Shown: positions 16,939-27,869 of the stretch, piece after piece | Numbering within the stretch: position 1 is the stretch's first letter | How the letters are laid out: every line of letters starts with the position of its first letter | Source of the DNA: Gammaproteobacteria bacterium | Lineage (GTDB): Bacteria > Pseudomonadota > Gammaproteobacteria > Steroidobacterales > GCA-2729495 | DNA length: 64,000 nt | Reading direction: 5' to 3' | NCBI GenBank assembly: GCA_024229935.1 | Contig: JAAERX010000051.1 | Location: forward strand, 124,001-188,000 | Translations under genes and position numbers: made by a program | The notes under the pieces: model-generated | Seen by the model: only the letters and a program-made list of their open reading frames with translations | Database searches by the model: none | What the model was told of the DNA's origin: nothing

Positions 16939-18081
16939 ATGGCCTGGAATGATTCCGGTAACGGTAAAAACCCATGGGACAGAGGTCCCGGGCAAGAGGG
17001 CCCACCTGATCTTGATAAGATCATTCGTGACTGGCAGAAGAAGTTTTCTGCCATGTTCGGTGGCGGTAGTAGTAAAGGGAGTTCTGGCAAAGGCGGCAAA
17101 GAGAGTAATGCGCCTTTATTTGGTCTCTTAGTTCTTGTGCTGCTGGCATGGAGTCTGACGGGTTTCTACCAGGTTGATGCAGCTGAACGGGGTATTGTGC
17201 AGCGTTTTGGTGCCTATACAGAGACAACCCAGCCTGGTTTGCGCTGGCACCTGCCATGGCCAATTGAAATGGTGGATAAAGTAAACGTGTCTGTTGTTAA
17301 CACGTTAAAGCAAACCACCAGCATGCTAACGGCAGACGAAAATATCGTCATCGTGGATATGGTGGTTCAGTATCAGAATTCTGATCCGATGGCTTATCTC
17401 TTTGATATTGATGATCCGGTTGGCACTCTGGCAGATGCTAGTGAAAGTGCGATCCGTGAGGTTATGGGCAAGAGTGTGATGGATTACGTGCTCGGTGAAG
17501 GCCGTGCTCCTATAGCCATTGAAACGCAGCAAGTTATTCAGGCAGCACTTGATGAATATAGTGCCGGCATTATGGTTACAAAAGTAAACTTGCAGGATGT
17601 CAATTTTCCCTCACAGGTTGAGGCTGCGGTGCAGGATGCCATTAAGGCTCGTGAGGATAAAGAACGGTTGAAGTTTGAGGCTGAGTCTTATGCGAATGAC
17701 ATTCTTCCTCGTGCACGTGGTAATGGTGTGCGTAAGGTTGAGGATGCAGAAGCGTATAAAGCGGGTGTAGTAGCTAATGCAGAAGGTGAGGCATCACGTT
17801 TTGTAGCCTTGCTGGCAGAATATAAAAAGGCGCCGCAGGTTACACGTGAGCGTATGTATATCGATGCCATTGAGTATGTGTATGGGAATTCGACTAAAGT
17901 CCTTTTGGATGCAGAGGGTAGCGGTAATCTCCTATACCTGCCTGTTGATGAGTTGATTAAACAACGTGCAGAAAGTTCACCCTCTGCTGGTAGCAGTAAT
18001 CAAGCGACACCAGTTCAATCAGGTGCTGCTGGTGCAGATCGGGGAAAACGCGATGATCGAAGAGCACGAGGAGCGCGCTAA
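16939..18081 (+). CDS. hflK: FtsH protease modulator HflK
   Basis: SPFH-family membrane protein that forms a large cage with HflC around FtsH and limits its activity. Begins MAWNDSGNGKNPWD, the conserved HflK N-terminus, so I start at ATG 16939 rather than the track's 16903. A Gly/Ser/Lys-rich segment precedes one transmembrane helix (LFGLLVLVLLAWSLTGFYQV); then AERGIVQRFG and the SPFH domain, a coiled-coil region with EDKERLKFEAESYANDI, and a basic C-terminus. 380 residues. The stop overlaps the hflC start (TAATG). Confidence 0.95.
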   Translation: MAWNDSGNGKNPWDRGPGQEGPPDLDKIIRDWQKKFSAMFGGGSSKGSSGKGGKESNAPLFGLLVLVLLAWSLTGFYQVDAAERGIVQRFGAYTETTQPGLRWHLPWPIEMVDKVNVSVVNTLKQTTSMLTADENIVIVDMVVQYQNSDPMAYLFDIDDPVGTLADASESAIREVMGKSVMDYVLGEGRAPIAIETQQVIQAALDEYSAGIMVTKVNLQDVNFPSQVEAAVQDAIKAREDKERLKFEAESYANDILPRARGNGVRKVEDAEAYKAGVVANAEGEASRFVALLAEYKKAPQVTRERMYIDAIEYVYGNSTKVLLDAEGSGNLLYLPVDELIKQRAESSPSAGSSNQATPVQSGAAGADRGKRDDRRARGAR

Positions 18082-18950
18082 TGAAAAATTCCAGTAACGC
18101 ATTAATTTTATTGGTCGCTATAGCCGCTTTAATTCTGTATGGCAGTGTCTTTACCGTGGGTGAACGCGATCTGGCTATTAAATTCAGGTTTAGTGAAATC
18201 GTTGCTTCCGATTATGAGCCAGGGTTGCATTGGAAGATGCCCTATATCAATAGTTATCAGCTATTTCCAAAACGATTGCAGACTATCAATAACCCGCAGG
18301 AACAATTTCTGACTAAAGAAAAGAAAAACCTCTATGTGGATTTCTTTGTGAAGTGGCGTATCGTTGATATTGAGCAGTATTACAAAGCGACTTCCGGTGA
18401 TGCAGCAATTGCGGCACAACGCCTGCTTTCCATTGTGAAGGATGGTATCAGGGGTGAGTTTGCCAAACGTACGGTGCCTGAAGTGGTTTCATCTGAGCGC
18501 CGGGAAATTATGGGAGACATGCTGGAGAATGCACGTGTTAATGCGGTGCAGTTGGGTATCCTGGTTGTGGATGTGCGGGTTAAGCGCATTGAGTTTTCTG
18601 ACACGGTTAGTGAGTCAGTGTTCAAACGTATGCGTGAGGAGCGTTTACGAGTGGCTGCAGAGCTTAGGGCTGAAGGCGCAGAGAATGCTGAACGTATTCG
18701 GGCTGAAGCAGACCGTGGGCGTACTGTAATTCTCGCTGAAGCCTACCGCGATTCAGAAATTATTCGTGGTGAGGGTGATGCATTTGCGGCAGAAATTTAT
18801 GCAAAAGCATATAAGAAAGATCCTGAGTTTTACTCTTTCTCACGCAGTATAGATGCTTATAAAAGCTCACTTGGTAATCAGAGTGACTTGTTAGTGTTGA
18901 GTCCGGACAGTGACTTTTTACGTTATCTGAATCAAGCTAAGGGTAAATAG
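18081..18950 (+). CDS. hflC: FtsH protease modulator HflC
   Basis: Partner of HflK in the HflKC cage around FtsH. One N-terminal transmembrane helix (ALILLVAIAALILYGSVF), then VGERDLAIKFRF, PGLHWKMPYI and an SPFH domain, followed by an Ala/Glu/Arg coiled coil (VAAELRAEGAENAERIRAEADR) and the conserved KDPEFYSFSRSIDAYKSS. 289 residues, a little shorter than the E. coli protein. Translationally coupled to hflK. Confidence 0.95.
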   Translation: MKNSSNALILLVAIAALILYGSVFTVGERDLAIKFRFSEIVASDYEPGLHWKMPYINSYQLFPKRLQTINNPQEQFLTKEKKNLYVDFFVKWRIVDIEQYYKATSGDAAIAAQRLLSIVKDGIRGEFAKRTVPEVVSSERREIMGDMLENARVNAVQLGILVVDVRVKRIEFSDTVSESVFKRMREERLRVAAELRAEGAENAERIRAEADRGRTVILAEAYRDSEIIRGEGDAFAAEIYAKAYKKDPEFYSFSRSIDAYKSSLGNQSDLLVLSPDSDFLRYLNQAKGK

Positions 18951-19012
18951 CGTATTTTAGGTTAGCCTGCCGGAGTAAGAATGTCCCGGACTACATTTAG
19001 AAGGTTCCTGTA

Positions 19013-19204
19013 ATGGAATGGACTGACCTGCTTGCAGCTTTTGCTTTGTATATGGTTATTGAAGGGCTGTTGCCGTTCATGAGTCCGCAAAGCTGGAAAA
19101 AGAGTCTTGAACAGATAGCAAAATTAACCGATCGACAGCTACGCATATTTGGATTAGGCAGTATGTTGGCTGGATTATTTTTACTGACAATGGTGCGAGG
19201 TTAG
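19013..19204 (+). CDS. DUF2065 family small membrane protein (YjeT-like)
   Basis: A 63-residue protein with two hydrophobic helices (about 6-24 and 46-60) flanking a polar loop with WKKSLEQIAKLTDRQLRIFGL, which matches the DUF2065/YjeT family. Its place between hflC and purA is the same as E. coli yjeT. Function unknown; the conserved linkage suggests a role near the HflKC-FtsH complex, but this is only inference. Confidence 0.88.
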   Translation: MEWTDLLAAFALYMVIEGLLPFMSPQSWKKSLEQIAKLTDRQLRIFGLGSMLAGLFLLTMVRG

Positions 19205-19232
19205 TGCGCATCTGTAACCCGGGTTAGAGTGA

Positions 19233-20525
<1,293 letters not shown>

Positions 20526-20554
20526 GGTATTTATCAATTATTAACTACCGCACA

Positions 20555-21412
20555 TTGCATAATCTTCGCAACGTGCGGCTTGCTGCTGTGGTGCTGCTGT
20601 TGCTCACAGTTTCAGCATGTAGTACCCGCTTTTTTTATAACCGTATTGACTGGTTTGTAGTCTGGAAGCTCGGAGACTATGTAACGCTGACAGATACCCA
20701 GAAAGCAGACCTGAAAAAAGACCTGAAAGATCACCTTGAATATGTGCGCATCAATGATATGCCGCGTGTTGTAGAACTGCTGAATAAAACTGCACGTGAA
20801 GTAGAGTCAGGTTATATCAGCACAGACATGATTGATTCCCGCTACAGTGAATTATTGGTGATCTATGATGATTTTATGCTGGGTATTGTGCCCCTTTCGA
20901 TGAGGTTTCTGCGTAGCCTGGACGATGAGCAGGTTCAGGAATTGTTTGAGAAGTTTGAAGAAGTGAATCAGGAGATGTACGAGGAATACTCTGGGCGTAC
21001 CCCTGAAGAGCGGGAGAAGAATCGAAATAAATCGGCAGTTAAGTCAGTTGAGAACTGGACAGGGCGATTGCATAGTGAGCAAAAACAAATACTGAAAGAT
21101 GCGCTGACTCGTATGAGCGATTCCAGTGAGCAGTGGATAACTTATCAGCGAGAATGGCAACGACGGTTTCGTATGCTTATTGTTGAGCGTCCTCCTAAAG
21201 ATGAATACCGGGCAGAGTTAACCCAGCTCTTTGTGTTCCCACGTGAGCTGCACTCAGAATTGTATAAAAATCAGGTTGATAGCAATCGTGAGATTCTGAA
21301 TGTGGCTTTAGTAGAGCTTTTAAACGGTCTTACTGATAAGCAGCGAAGGCGGACGGTTAAAAAACTGGATGGCTATGCGAAGGATTTGACCAAATTGTCC
21401 CAGTCTCCCTAG
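20555..21412 (+). CDS. DUF6279-like lipoprotein of unknown function
   Basis: A 285-residue lipoprotein: signal peptide with lipobox TVSAC and lipidated Cys22, then FYNRIDWFVVWKL and a long, highly charged helical body, which resembles the DUF6279 lipoprotein family. The residue after the cysteine is Ser, which favours outer membrane sorting. Function is unknown. The start is uncertain: TTG 20555 or GTG 20573, neither with a clear ribosome binding site. It lies 29 bases after purA and probably shares its transcript. Confidence 0.8.
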   Translation: MHNLRNVRLAAVVLLLLTVSACSTRFFYNRIDWFVVWKLGDYVTLTDTQKADLKKDLKDHLEYVRINDMPRVVELLNKTAREVESGYISTDMIDSRYSELLVIYDDFMLGIVPLSMRFLRSLDDEQVQELFEKFEEVNQEMYEEYSGRTPEEREKNRNKSAVKSVENWTGRLHSEQKQILKDALTRMSDSSEQWITYQREWQRRFRMLIVERPPKDEYRAELTQLFVFPRELHSELYKNQVDSNREILNVALVELLNGLTDKQRRRTVKKLDGYAKDLTKLSQSP

Positions 21413-21545
21413 TTTGTCCAACCGGCCCTTAGGCTGCTTCTGTTCGGGTCACTCGGTGGTATGATGCGCATCCCGCAGCTGAGAGCCTTTTAATAAGGGC
21501 CCGTGGCTTTCTGATGTAGCTCAACAGGTTTGCAACTTTTAGAAA

Positions 21546-23177
21546 ATGGCAATTATTAAGTGCAATAAGGAACTTGCAAGTGAAGTTGCGCATCGTCGTA
21601 CCTTTGCCATTATTTCGCATCCGGATGCTGGTAAGACCACACTTACTGAAAAGCTGCTGATGTATGGTGGTGCTATTCAGGAAGCTGGAGCCGTGAAGGC
21701 CCGGCGTGCGACCCGACATGCCACCTCTGACTGGCTGGAAATTGAAAAGCAAAGAGGTATCTCAGTCAGTAGTTCAGTGATGCAATTTGAATATCAGGGT
21801 CATATTATTAATTTGCTGGACACACCGGGTCATCAGGATTTTTCTGAAGATACCTATAGAGTGCTGACAGCTGTTGATGCTGCCGTCATGGTGATTGATG
21901 CTGCTAAGGGTGTTGAGGCACAGACTATCAAGTTGCTTGAGGTTTGCCGCTTACGTGATACGCCTATTATCACCTTTGTGAATAAGTTTGACAGGGAGGT
22001 GCGCGGACCCCTGGAGATACTTGAAGAAATTGAATCTACCCTGAAGATTGATTGTGCCCCTGTTAGTTGGCCAATTGGTATGGGCAAATCATTTCGAGGT
22101 GTATTTGATCTCTTAACTGATCGCTTGCTGCGGTTTAGCGGTGGTAAAGAAAAGCAGAGCAAGGATACTGAGGTAGTTCAGGGGCTAGATAATGTGCGCC
22201 TGGATGAGCTCTTCCCGGATGAGGCTGAGGTATTACGTGAGGAGGTTGATTTAATTCGTGGCGCAAGTTCGCCCTTTGATCTGGAGCTGTTCCTTGCTGG
22301 TATGCAGACACCGGTATTCTTTGGTTCTGGTATTAATAATTTTGGTGTACAGGAAGTTCTGAGAGCGCTTTTAGACTGGGCACCAAAACCCCAGTCACGT
22401 GATGCTACAGAGCGTAATGTGGAGCCTAATGAGACGTCACTCACAGGATTTGTCTTCAAGATACAGGCAAATATGGATCCAAAGCATCGGGACCGGATTG
22501 CATTTTTTCGTATTTGTTCAGGTAAATATACGCCTGGTATGAAATTGCATCATTTGCGCCTTGGCAGAGAGATGCGGATTGCGAACGCACAAACATTTAT
22601 GGCAAATGCACGTAAATCGAGTGAGGATGCCGTAGCGGGAGATATTATTGGTATACACAACCATGGCCAACTACAAATTGGTGATACGTTAACAGAGGGT
22701 GAGCAGCTTAGCTTCCGTGGAATACCCTATTTTGCTCCGGAATTATTTGTCTCTGCACGGCCTGAGGATCCTTTGAAGGCTAAGCAATTACAAAAGGGCC
22801 TTAAAGAGCTGGGTGAAGAGGGTGCTGTGCAGGTTTTTACTAACAACCTGGGGCGTAAATTATTGGGTGCAGTTGGACGGTTACAGTTTGAGATTGTGGC
22901 GCATCGGCTTAAGGGTGAGTACAACGTTGAGGCTGCTTATACACCTGCTGAAATTCATACAGCACGTTGGCTTAGTTTTCCTGATGAGATAACACGGAAT
23001 GAATTTATGAAACGAGAGTCTGCCTCAATGGCTGAGGATGTGGACGGTAACCCTGTGTATCTTGCGCCCAGTCGCTACAAATTACAGATCACGCAGGAAC
23101 GATTTGCCAAGGTTGGTTTCCACACAACTCGTGAGCATGGTGAGGTTTTGGATGGGGCTAAAGGTATTTATAGTTGA
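21546..23177 (+). CDS. prfC: Peptide chain release factor 3
   Basis: A GTPase that recycles RF1 and RF2 after termination. G domain with AIISHPDAGKTTLTEKL, EKQRGISVSSSVM, DTPGHQDFSEDTYR and NKFDRE, followed by EF-Tu-like beta-barrels and the RF3 C-terminal domain (ARWLSFPDE, APSRYKLQITQERF). 543 residues. RATRHATSDWLEIE is the RF3-specific switch segment. Stands alone between the lipoprotein gene and the convergent pckA. Confidence 0.96.
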   Translation: MAIIKCNKELASEVAHRRTFAIISHPDAGKTTLTEKLLMYGGAIQEAGAVKARRATRHATSDWLEIEKQRGISVSSSVMQFEYQGHIINLLDTPGHQDFSEDTYRVLTAVDAAVMVIDAAKGVEAQTIKLLEVCRLRDTPIITFVNKFDREVRGPLEILEEIESTLKIDCAPVSWPIGMGKSFRGVFDLLTDRLLRFSGGKEKQSKDTEVVQGLDNVRLDELFPDEAEVLREEVDLIRGASSPFDLELFLAGMQTPVFFGSGINNFGVQEVLRALLDWAPKPQSRDATERNVEPNETSLTGFVFKIQANMDPKHRDRIAFFRICSGKYTPGMKLHHLRLGREMRIANAQTFMANARKSSEDAVAGDIIGIHNHGQLQIGDTLTEGEQLSFRGIPYFAPELFVSARPEDPLKAKQLQKGLKELGEEGAVQVFTNNLGRKLLGAVGRLQFEIVAHRLKGEYNVEAAYTPAEIHTARWLSFPDEITRNEFMKRESASMAEDVDGNPVYLAPSRYKLQITQERFAKVGFHTTREHGEVLDGAKGIYS

Positions 23178-23472
23178 GAAATGCTTTGCCGGGGTGCATC
23201 TATTTATTCTTAAATATAATCGTGTATAAACTGCATTCTTTTCTAAGGGGCGTAATGTCTTTTAGTGCGCAGAGTTTCTCAAAGGTTGCTTTCTTATTTG
23301 GATTAAAGAGCAGCCCATTTTTTCATAGTGATTTCTTTATATAGAGCCCGGCAGGGTTATGGATTCCAAATCATTTAATCTTGCCATTACATGCGGGTAA
23401 TAATCCTTGAATCCGGTACTGTTTGAAAAAACTTATGCAGTTTTCAGTCTGTAGTTTCAACCAGTTAACTGC
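23178..23472. other. Gene-free gap between convergent prfC and pckA
   Basis: About 295 AT-rich bases. I see no convincing ORF. A weak A/T-rich hairpin (GAAAACT with AGTTTTTTC on the minus strand, around 23425-23445) with T's in its right arm could help end the pckA transcript, and a ten-base palindrome CAGTTAACTG lies beside it. Confidence 0.4.
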
Positions 23473-25083
23473 TCAAGTCTTTGGCCCATGTTGAACTAAT
23501 GCTTGACCTGCTTCGGTATCCGTGAATTGGGCAAAATTCTTCACAAACATCTGTGCGAGATTTACCGCTTTGGTATCCCACTGGGATGCATCCTGATAGG
23601 TCATGCGTGGGTCCAGGATGCTACTGTCAACATTGGTAAGTGCAGTGGGAATTGCTAGATCAAAATAAGGGATTAGTGTGGTCTGCTGTGAATCCAGTTC
23701 ACCGCTTAGAATTGCATCTATGATGGCACGAGTATCCTGAATTGATATTCTCTTGCCGGTACCATTCCAGCCTGTATTAACCAGGTAAGCATTTGCACTG
23801 GCTGCGTGCATACGCTGGTTAAGCACTTTAGCGTAACGGGTTGGATGCAGGCTTAAAAATGCGGCACCAAAGCAGGCGGAGAAAGTAGGTGTTGGTTCAG
23901 TGATGCCACGTTCAGTGCCAGCCAACTTGGCGGTAAACCCAGACAAGAAGTAGTATTCTGCCTGCTGCGGTGTCAGTTTGGATACGGGGGGGAGTACTCC
24001 AAAGGCATCGGCTGTCAGGAAGATAACTTTCTGTGCGTGCCCGGCCTTTGAAACTGGTTTTATAATGTTATCAATGTGATAGATCGGATAGGACACCCGG
24101 GTATTTTCAGTTTTGGATGCATCGCTGAAATCGATAACTCCGTTTTCATCTACTGCAACATTCTCAAGGAGGGCATCGCGCCTGATGGCATTGTAGATGT
24201 CAGGTTCCTGCTCTTGGCTGAGGTTGATTGTTTTGGCATAACAGCCGCCTTCAAAATTGAACACTCCATTATCATCCCAGCCATGTTCATCGTCGCCAAT
24301 CAGCTGCCGTTTTGGGTCTGTCGACAGGGTTGTTTTTCCGGTTCCTGATAGTCCGAAGAAAATAGCTACGTCACCTTTTTCTCCAACGTTTGCTGAGCAG
24401 TGCATGGAAGCTATTCCTTGTTGTGGCAGCAGGTAGTTCATGACGGAAAAAAGCCCTTTTTTCATTTCGCCGCCGTACCAGGTGCCACCGATTAATTGCA
24501 CCTGCTCAGTCATATTAAATGCTGAGAAATTTTCTGAGTTAAGGCCTTGTTCCTGCCAGTTGGGGTTGGTTGTTTTGGAGGCGTTGAACACCATAAAGTC
24601 GGGCTCAAAGTCTGCTAGCTCATCTGCTGTGGGACGAATGAACATATTTCTGACAAAGTGTGATTGCCATGCGACCTCTGTTACAAAGCGCACCCTAAGC
24701 CTGGTATGTGGATCGGCCCCGCAATACAGGTCGTCTACGTAAAGAGATTTGCCGCTCAGTTGCTGCCCGACAACGGTCTTCAGTTGTGCCCAAGTTTCTT
24801 CTGATATTGGTTTATTATCGTTGCGCCCCTGATCGCTCCACCAAATAGTATCCTTGGTGGTGTTGTCTTTTACAAAGTATTTATCCTTGGGAGAGCGTCC
24901 GGTAAATATACCGGTATCTACCGCCACGGCGCCCAGGGTGGTGAGCGTACCCACTTCAAACCCGGTTCTTTCTGGGCTGGTTTCTGCGTCAAATAATTCA
25001 TCATAGCTGGGGTTGTGGTTGACTGAAAGCGGGCCGGAAATGCCATGCTGCTTTAAGCTTGAAATCAGTTTTTCGGGTATCAC
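23473..25083 (-). CDS. pckA: Phosphoenolpyruvate carboxykinase (ATP)
   Basis: Converts oxaloacetate to phosphoenolpyruvate with ATP, the entry to gluconeogenesis. Has [30 protein letters not shown], the P-loop [37 protein letters not shown], and NTGWNGTG, all typical of the bacterial ATP enzyme. 536 residues. The start is GTG with AGGAG nine bases upstream. Single gene, not obviously in an operon. Confidence 0.97.
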   Translation of the reverse strand: MIPEKLISSLKQHGISGPLSVNHNPSYDELFDAETSPERTGFEVGTLTTLGAVAVDTGIFTGRSPKDKYFVKDNTTKDTIWWSDQGRNDNKPISEETWAQLKTVVGQQLSGKSLYVDDLYCGADPHTRLRVRFVTEVAWQSHFVRNMFIRPTADELADFEPDFMVFNASKTTNPNWQEQGLNSENFSAFNMTEQVQLIGGTWYGGEMKKGLFSVMNYLLPQQGIASMHCSANVGEKGDVAIFFGLSGTGKTTLSTDPKRQLIGDDEHGWDDNGVFNFEGGCYAKTINLSQEQEPDIYNAIRRDALLENVAVDENGVIDFSDASKTENTRVSYPIYHIDNIIKPVSKAGHAQKVIFLTADAFGVLPPVSKLTPQQAEYYFLSGFTAKLAGTERGITEPTPTFSACFGAAFLSLHPTRYAKVLNQRMHAASANAYLVNTGWNGTGKRISIQDTRAIIDAILSGELDSQQTTLIPYFDLAIPTALTNVDSSILDPRMTYQDASQWDTKAVNLAQMFVKNFAQFTDTEAGQALVQHGPKT

Positions 25084-25196
25084 GTCAGGTATCTCCTGAG
25101 ACTAATAAATAGAAATGCGTGTATAGAGGGCTTATTTAAATAAGCCCTATCTTAATATATGAAGCGCCTGAGTAGTGAAGTTTTATTAATAGAGAG

Positions 25197-25283
25197 TGGT
25201 GCCCAGGAGAGGACTTGAACCTCCACCTACTTACGTAGACCAGCACCTGAAGCTGGCGCGTCTACCAATTCCGCCACCTGGGC
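25197..25283 (-). tRNA. tRNA-Leu (anticodon CAG)
   Basis: Class II tRNA with a long variable arm. Minus-strand acceptor GCCCAGG pairs with CCTGGGC, D-loop AATTGGTAGA, anticodon stem CCAGC/GCTGG with loop TTCAGGT (anticodon CAG), variable arm TCTACGTAAGTAGG, T-arm GGTTCAAGTCC, discriminator A and encoded CCA. Confidence 0.96.
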
Positions 25284-25292
25284 AATCTTTAC

Positions 25293-25370
25293 ACGCATCG
25301 TCATGAAGACTGATGCGTACCCACACACTACAAAAACGATGGGGGTTAATAAACCTCAGGTCACCCATCG
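25293..25370. other. Two hairpins between the tRNA-Leu gene and its relic
   Basis: ACGCATC/TGATGCGT arms (25293-25318) and CGATGGG/CCCATCG arms (25337-25370, with an inner GGTT/AACC) lie in the transcribed leader of tRNA-Leu. They could guide processing by RNase III or RNase E, or be debris of a second tRNA unit. Confidence 0.4.
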
Positions 25371-25403
25371 TATGTAACCGCGTGATTATACGCTTAAAAT
25401 TTA

Positions 25404-25469
25404 CACCTACTCACCTTGAGCTCTAGTAGCACCTGAAGCTGGTGTGACTGCCAATTCCGCCACCTGAGC
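25404..25469 (-). pseudogene. Decayed tRNA-Leu copy (relic) upstream of tRNA-Leu
   Basis: On the minus strand the first 42 bases match the neighbouring tRNA-Leu at 37 positions, including GGTGGCGGAATTGG and the anticodon region CCAGCTTCAGGTGCT; AGTAGGTG of the variable arm is also kept. After that the T-arm and the 3' acceptor half have no match, so no cloverleaf can form. It lies in the leader between the promoter and the intact gene, as expected for a degenerated tandem duplication. Confidence 0.8.
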
Positions 25470-25516
25470 AAGGTGTGCGCCACTCATAAATATATATAGA
25501 GTGCAGCGAGGGCGAG

Positions 25517-25545
25517 AATTTACAGGCAAGCTATATGCCTGTCAA
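25517..25545 (-). promoter_or_regulatory. Strong sigma70 promoter of the tRNA-Leu unit
   Basis: A consensus -35 TTGACA and a -10 TAAATT are exactly 17 bases apart on the minus strand, followed by CTCGCCC, a GC-rich discriminator. Transcription would begin near 25510, run through the tRNA relic and then reach tRNA-Leu about 230 bases later. Confidence 0.75.
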
Positions 25546-25596
25546 CGCGCTATGCTTACTATTCTATAATTTCATCTACTATATAAGGCTCAGCCT

Positions 25597-27864
25597 ATGC
25601 CCCGTCCGGGCAGTAAAAAACCAGCTAAAACTACTTATCAGCATACGGTGCCGGATGCCGCAGGCATTCTTGCTGCACTTGAGTTGGCAGGTGTCCCGCA
25701 GTCCTTTGATGCTCTGGTAAAACACTACAAAATTAAGGATGAGAAGGGCCGTAAAGCAATACTGCGGCAGTTGAAGAAACTGATTGCGGCAGGTCGTCTC
25801 CTGAAGAATAGGCGTGATGAATATTGCCTGCTAGCCAAAATGAATGCTCTGACCGGGAAGGTGTCAGGGCATCCGGATGGTTTTGGTTTTTTTGTACCTG
25901 ATGACGGTAGTGAGGATATTTTCCTGCCCTTTCATGAGATGCGCTCTTTATTAGATGGTGATCGGATTGCCGTAAGGCTCGGGGGTACAGATCGCAAAGG
26001 TCGACGAAAAGGCGCTGTAGTTGAAATTCTGGAGCGGGCTAAAAAAAGTGTGGTTGGCACCTTTCATCGAGAACATGGCATTGCCTATGTTACTGAGACT
26101 GCTTCACGTACCCCGCATCACTTTCTGGTTGCTGATGCAGATCGTGGTGGGGCAGATAATGGCCAGTTGGTAAAACTGGAAATTATTGAATACCCCAGTG
26201 AACGGCGTGAGGCACAGGGTAAGGTGGTGGGCGTACTGGGTGCGCCTAATGACCCTGGTATGTTAACCACACTGGCAATTGAAAGTTTTGGCTTGCGTAC
26301 TGAATGGCCGGATACGGTAACTGCCGAGGTTAAGCAGTGGGGTGCAGAAGTACGTGAGGCGGATAAGGCTGGTCGGGTAGATCTGCGGGATACCCCATTA
26401 ATCACTATAGACGGTGCAGATGCCCGGGATTTTGATGATGCGGTGTTTGCCGAGTCTTCTGGTAATGGCTGGCGGTTGATTGTCGCCATTGCTGATGTTT
26501 CACATTATGTTCATGTGGGAAATGCGCTTGATGATGAGGCAGGTAAGCGTGGTACTTCCACATATTTTCCTGATCGTGTGGTACCGATGCTGCCGGAGGC
26601 ATTATCCAATGGTCTTTGCTCACTAAACCCAAATGTAGATCGTCTATGCCTGGTTTGTGAAATGAAGGTGTCAGCAAATGGCAAAGTTGATAAATCAAAG
26701 TTCTACAAAGCGGTGATGCGTTCACATGCCCGGCTAACCTACAGTGAAGTTGATCTTGTAGTGGGGCAGCGTGATGTTCAGGCCCGTAAGGCCTTTGCTG
26801 AGGTGTTGCCACATCTTGAGCAGCTCTACAAAGTCTATAAAGCATTTGAACAGGCACGTAGTCGGCGTGGTGCGCTTGATCTTGATTTGCCCGAAGTGCG
26901 GATCACGATGGGTGCAGATAATCACAGTGTTGAAACGGTTGCACCCATTGAGCGTAATGATGCTCATAGGTTGATAGAGGAATGCATGATTGCGGCGAAT
27001 GTGCAGGCTGCAAAATTTATTCGTCATCATAAGCAACCTAATCTTTATCGGGTTCACCCTCAGCCAGAGTTGGACCGCTTTGAGGAATTACGGCTGATGT
27101 TGCAGGAGCTGGGCTTTAAGGTGAGTGCTGAGGCGCGCACTCAGCCACGGGCATTAAATAAGGTGCTGGAAGCAATGCATGTGCGGCCGGATTTCCCGAT
27201 CCTTGCCACGTCGGTATTACGAACGATGTCGAAGGCGGTTTATCAACCAACCAATGAGGGGCATTTTGGCTTGGCTCTTGATGCTTATGCACATTTTACC
27301 TCGCCCATACGCCGTTACCCTGACTTATTGCTGCATCGTGGGCTCTCGCACATTATTGAAGGTGGTAAGCCGGGTGCATTTGCATACAAACTTCCGGCCA
27401 TGGAATTGTTGGGTAAAAGTTGTTCCGTACTGGAGCGTCAGGCTGAAGCGGCTAGCAGGCATGTCGAATCACGTTATAAATGCATTTATATACTTGACCA
27501 TGTTGGCAGTGAGTTTAATGGTGTTATCACTGGTGTTACACACTTTGGTTTGTTTGTGATGCTGAATGATTTTTTTGTTGAAGGTCTGGTGCATGTCACA
27601 AATCTTGCTAATGATTATTACCATGCAGAGCATGGTGGTTTGCGCCTGACCGGAGAACATAGCGGCCATAGTTTTGGGTTGGGTGATACTGTTAGGGTAA
27701 AGGTTACCAAGGTGGATGTAGAAGAAGCACGTGTTGACCTGCAAATTGTAGACAATGGAAGTCTGCCTTTTGGTGCAGGCAAGAAAAAACGCAAGAAAAC
27801 GGGTAAGAAGGACGGGCGAAAAAAGACCTCGGCTAAATCAAAAGTCCGTCGTCGGAAACGTTAA
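25597..27864 (+). CDS. rnr: Ribonuclease R
   Basis: A processive 3'-5' exoribonuclease that degrades structured RNA. N-terminal winged-helix domain (AGVPQSFDALVKHYKI), cold-shock domains (GHPDGFGFFVPDDGSEDIFLP), RNB catalytic domain with TIDGADARDFDDAVFAE and AIADVSHYV (conserved aspartates), TSPIRRYPDLLLHR, an S1 domain (EFNGVITGVTHFGLFVML), and a lysine/arginine-rich tail. 755 residues. rlmB starts five bases after the stop, the same rnr-rlmB pair as in E. coli. Confidence 0.96.
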   Translation: MPRPGSKKPAKTTYQHTVPDAAGILAALELAGVPQSFDALVKHYKIKDEKGRKAILRQLKKLIAAGRLLKNRRDEYCLLAKMNALTGKVSGHPDGFGFFVPDDGSEDIFLPFHEMRSLLDGDRIAVRLGGTDRKGRRKGAVVEILERAKKSVVGTFHREHGIAYVTETASRTPHHFLVADADRGGADNGQLVKLEIIEYPSERREAQGKVVGVLGAPNDPGMLTTLAIESFGLRTEWPDTVTAEVKQWGAEVREADKAGRVDLRDTPLITIDGADARDFDDAVFAESSGNGWRLIVAIADVSHYVHVGNALDDEAGKRGTSTYFPDRVVPMLPEALSNGLCSLNPNVDRLCLVCEMKVSANGKVDKSKFYKAVMRSHARLTYSEVDLVVGQRDVQARKAFAEVLPHLEQLYKVYKAFEQARSRRGALDLDLPEVRITMGADNHSVETVAPIERNDAHRLIEECMIAANVQAAKFIRHHKQPNLYRVHPQPELDRFEELRLMLQELGFKVSAEARTQPRALNKVLEAMHVRPDFPILATSVLRTMSKAVYQPTNEGHFGLALDAYAHFTSPIRRYPDLLLHRGLSHIIEGGKPGAFAYKLPAMELLGKSCSVLERQAEAASRHVESRYKCIYILDHVGSEFNGVITGVTHFGLFVMLNDFFVEGLVHVTNLANDYYHAEHGGLRLTGEHSGHSFGLGDTVRVKVTKVDVEEARVDLQIVDNGSLPFGAGKKKRKKTGKKDGRKKTSAKSKVRRRKR

Positions 27865-27869
27865 GCGTT

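Noticed and set aside
25197-25469. att-site duplication of tRNA-Leu from an integrated element
   Set aside because: The duplicated part is the 5' half of the tRNA; integrative elements normally duplicate the 3' end, and no integrase is nearby.
26405-26857. 150-residue minus-strand ORF inside rnr
   Set aside because: Lies entirely over the RNB catalytic domain coding region; composition is that of a shadow frame.
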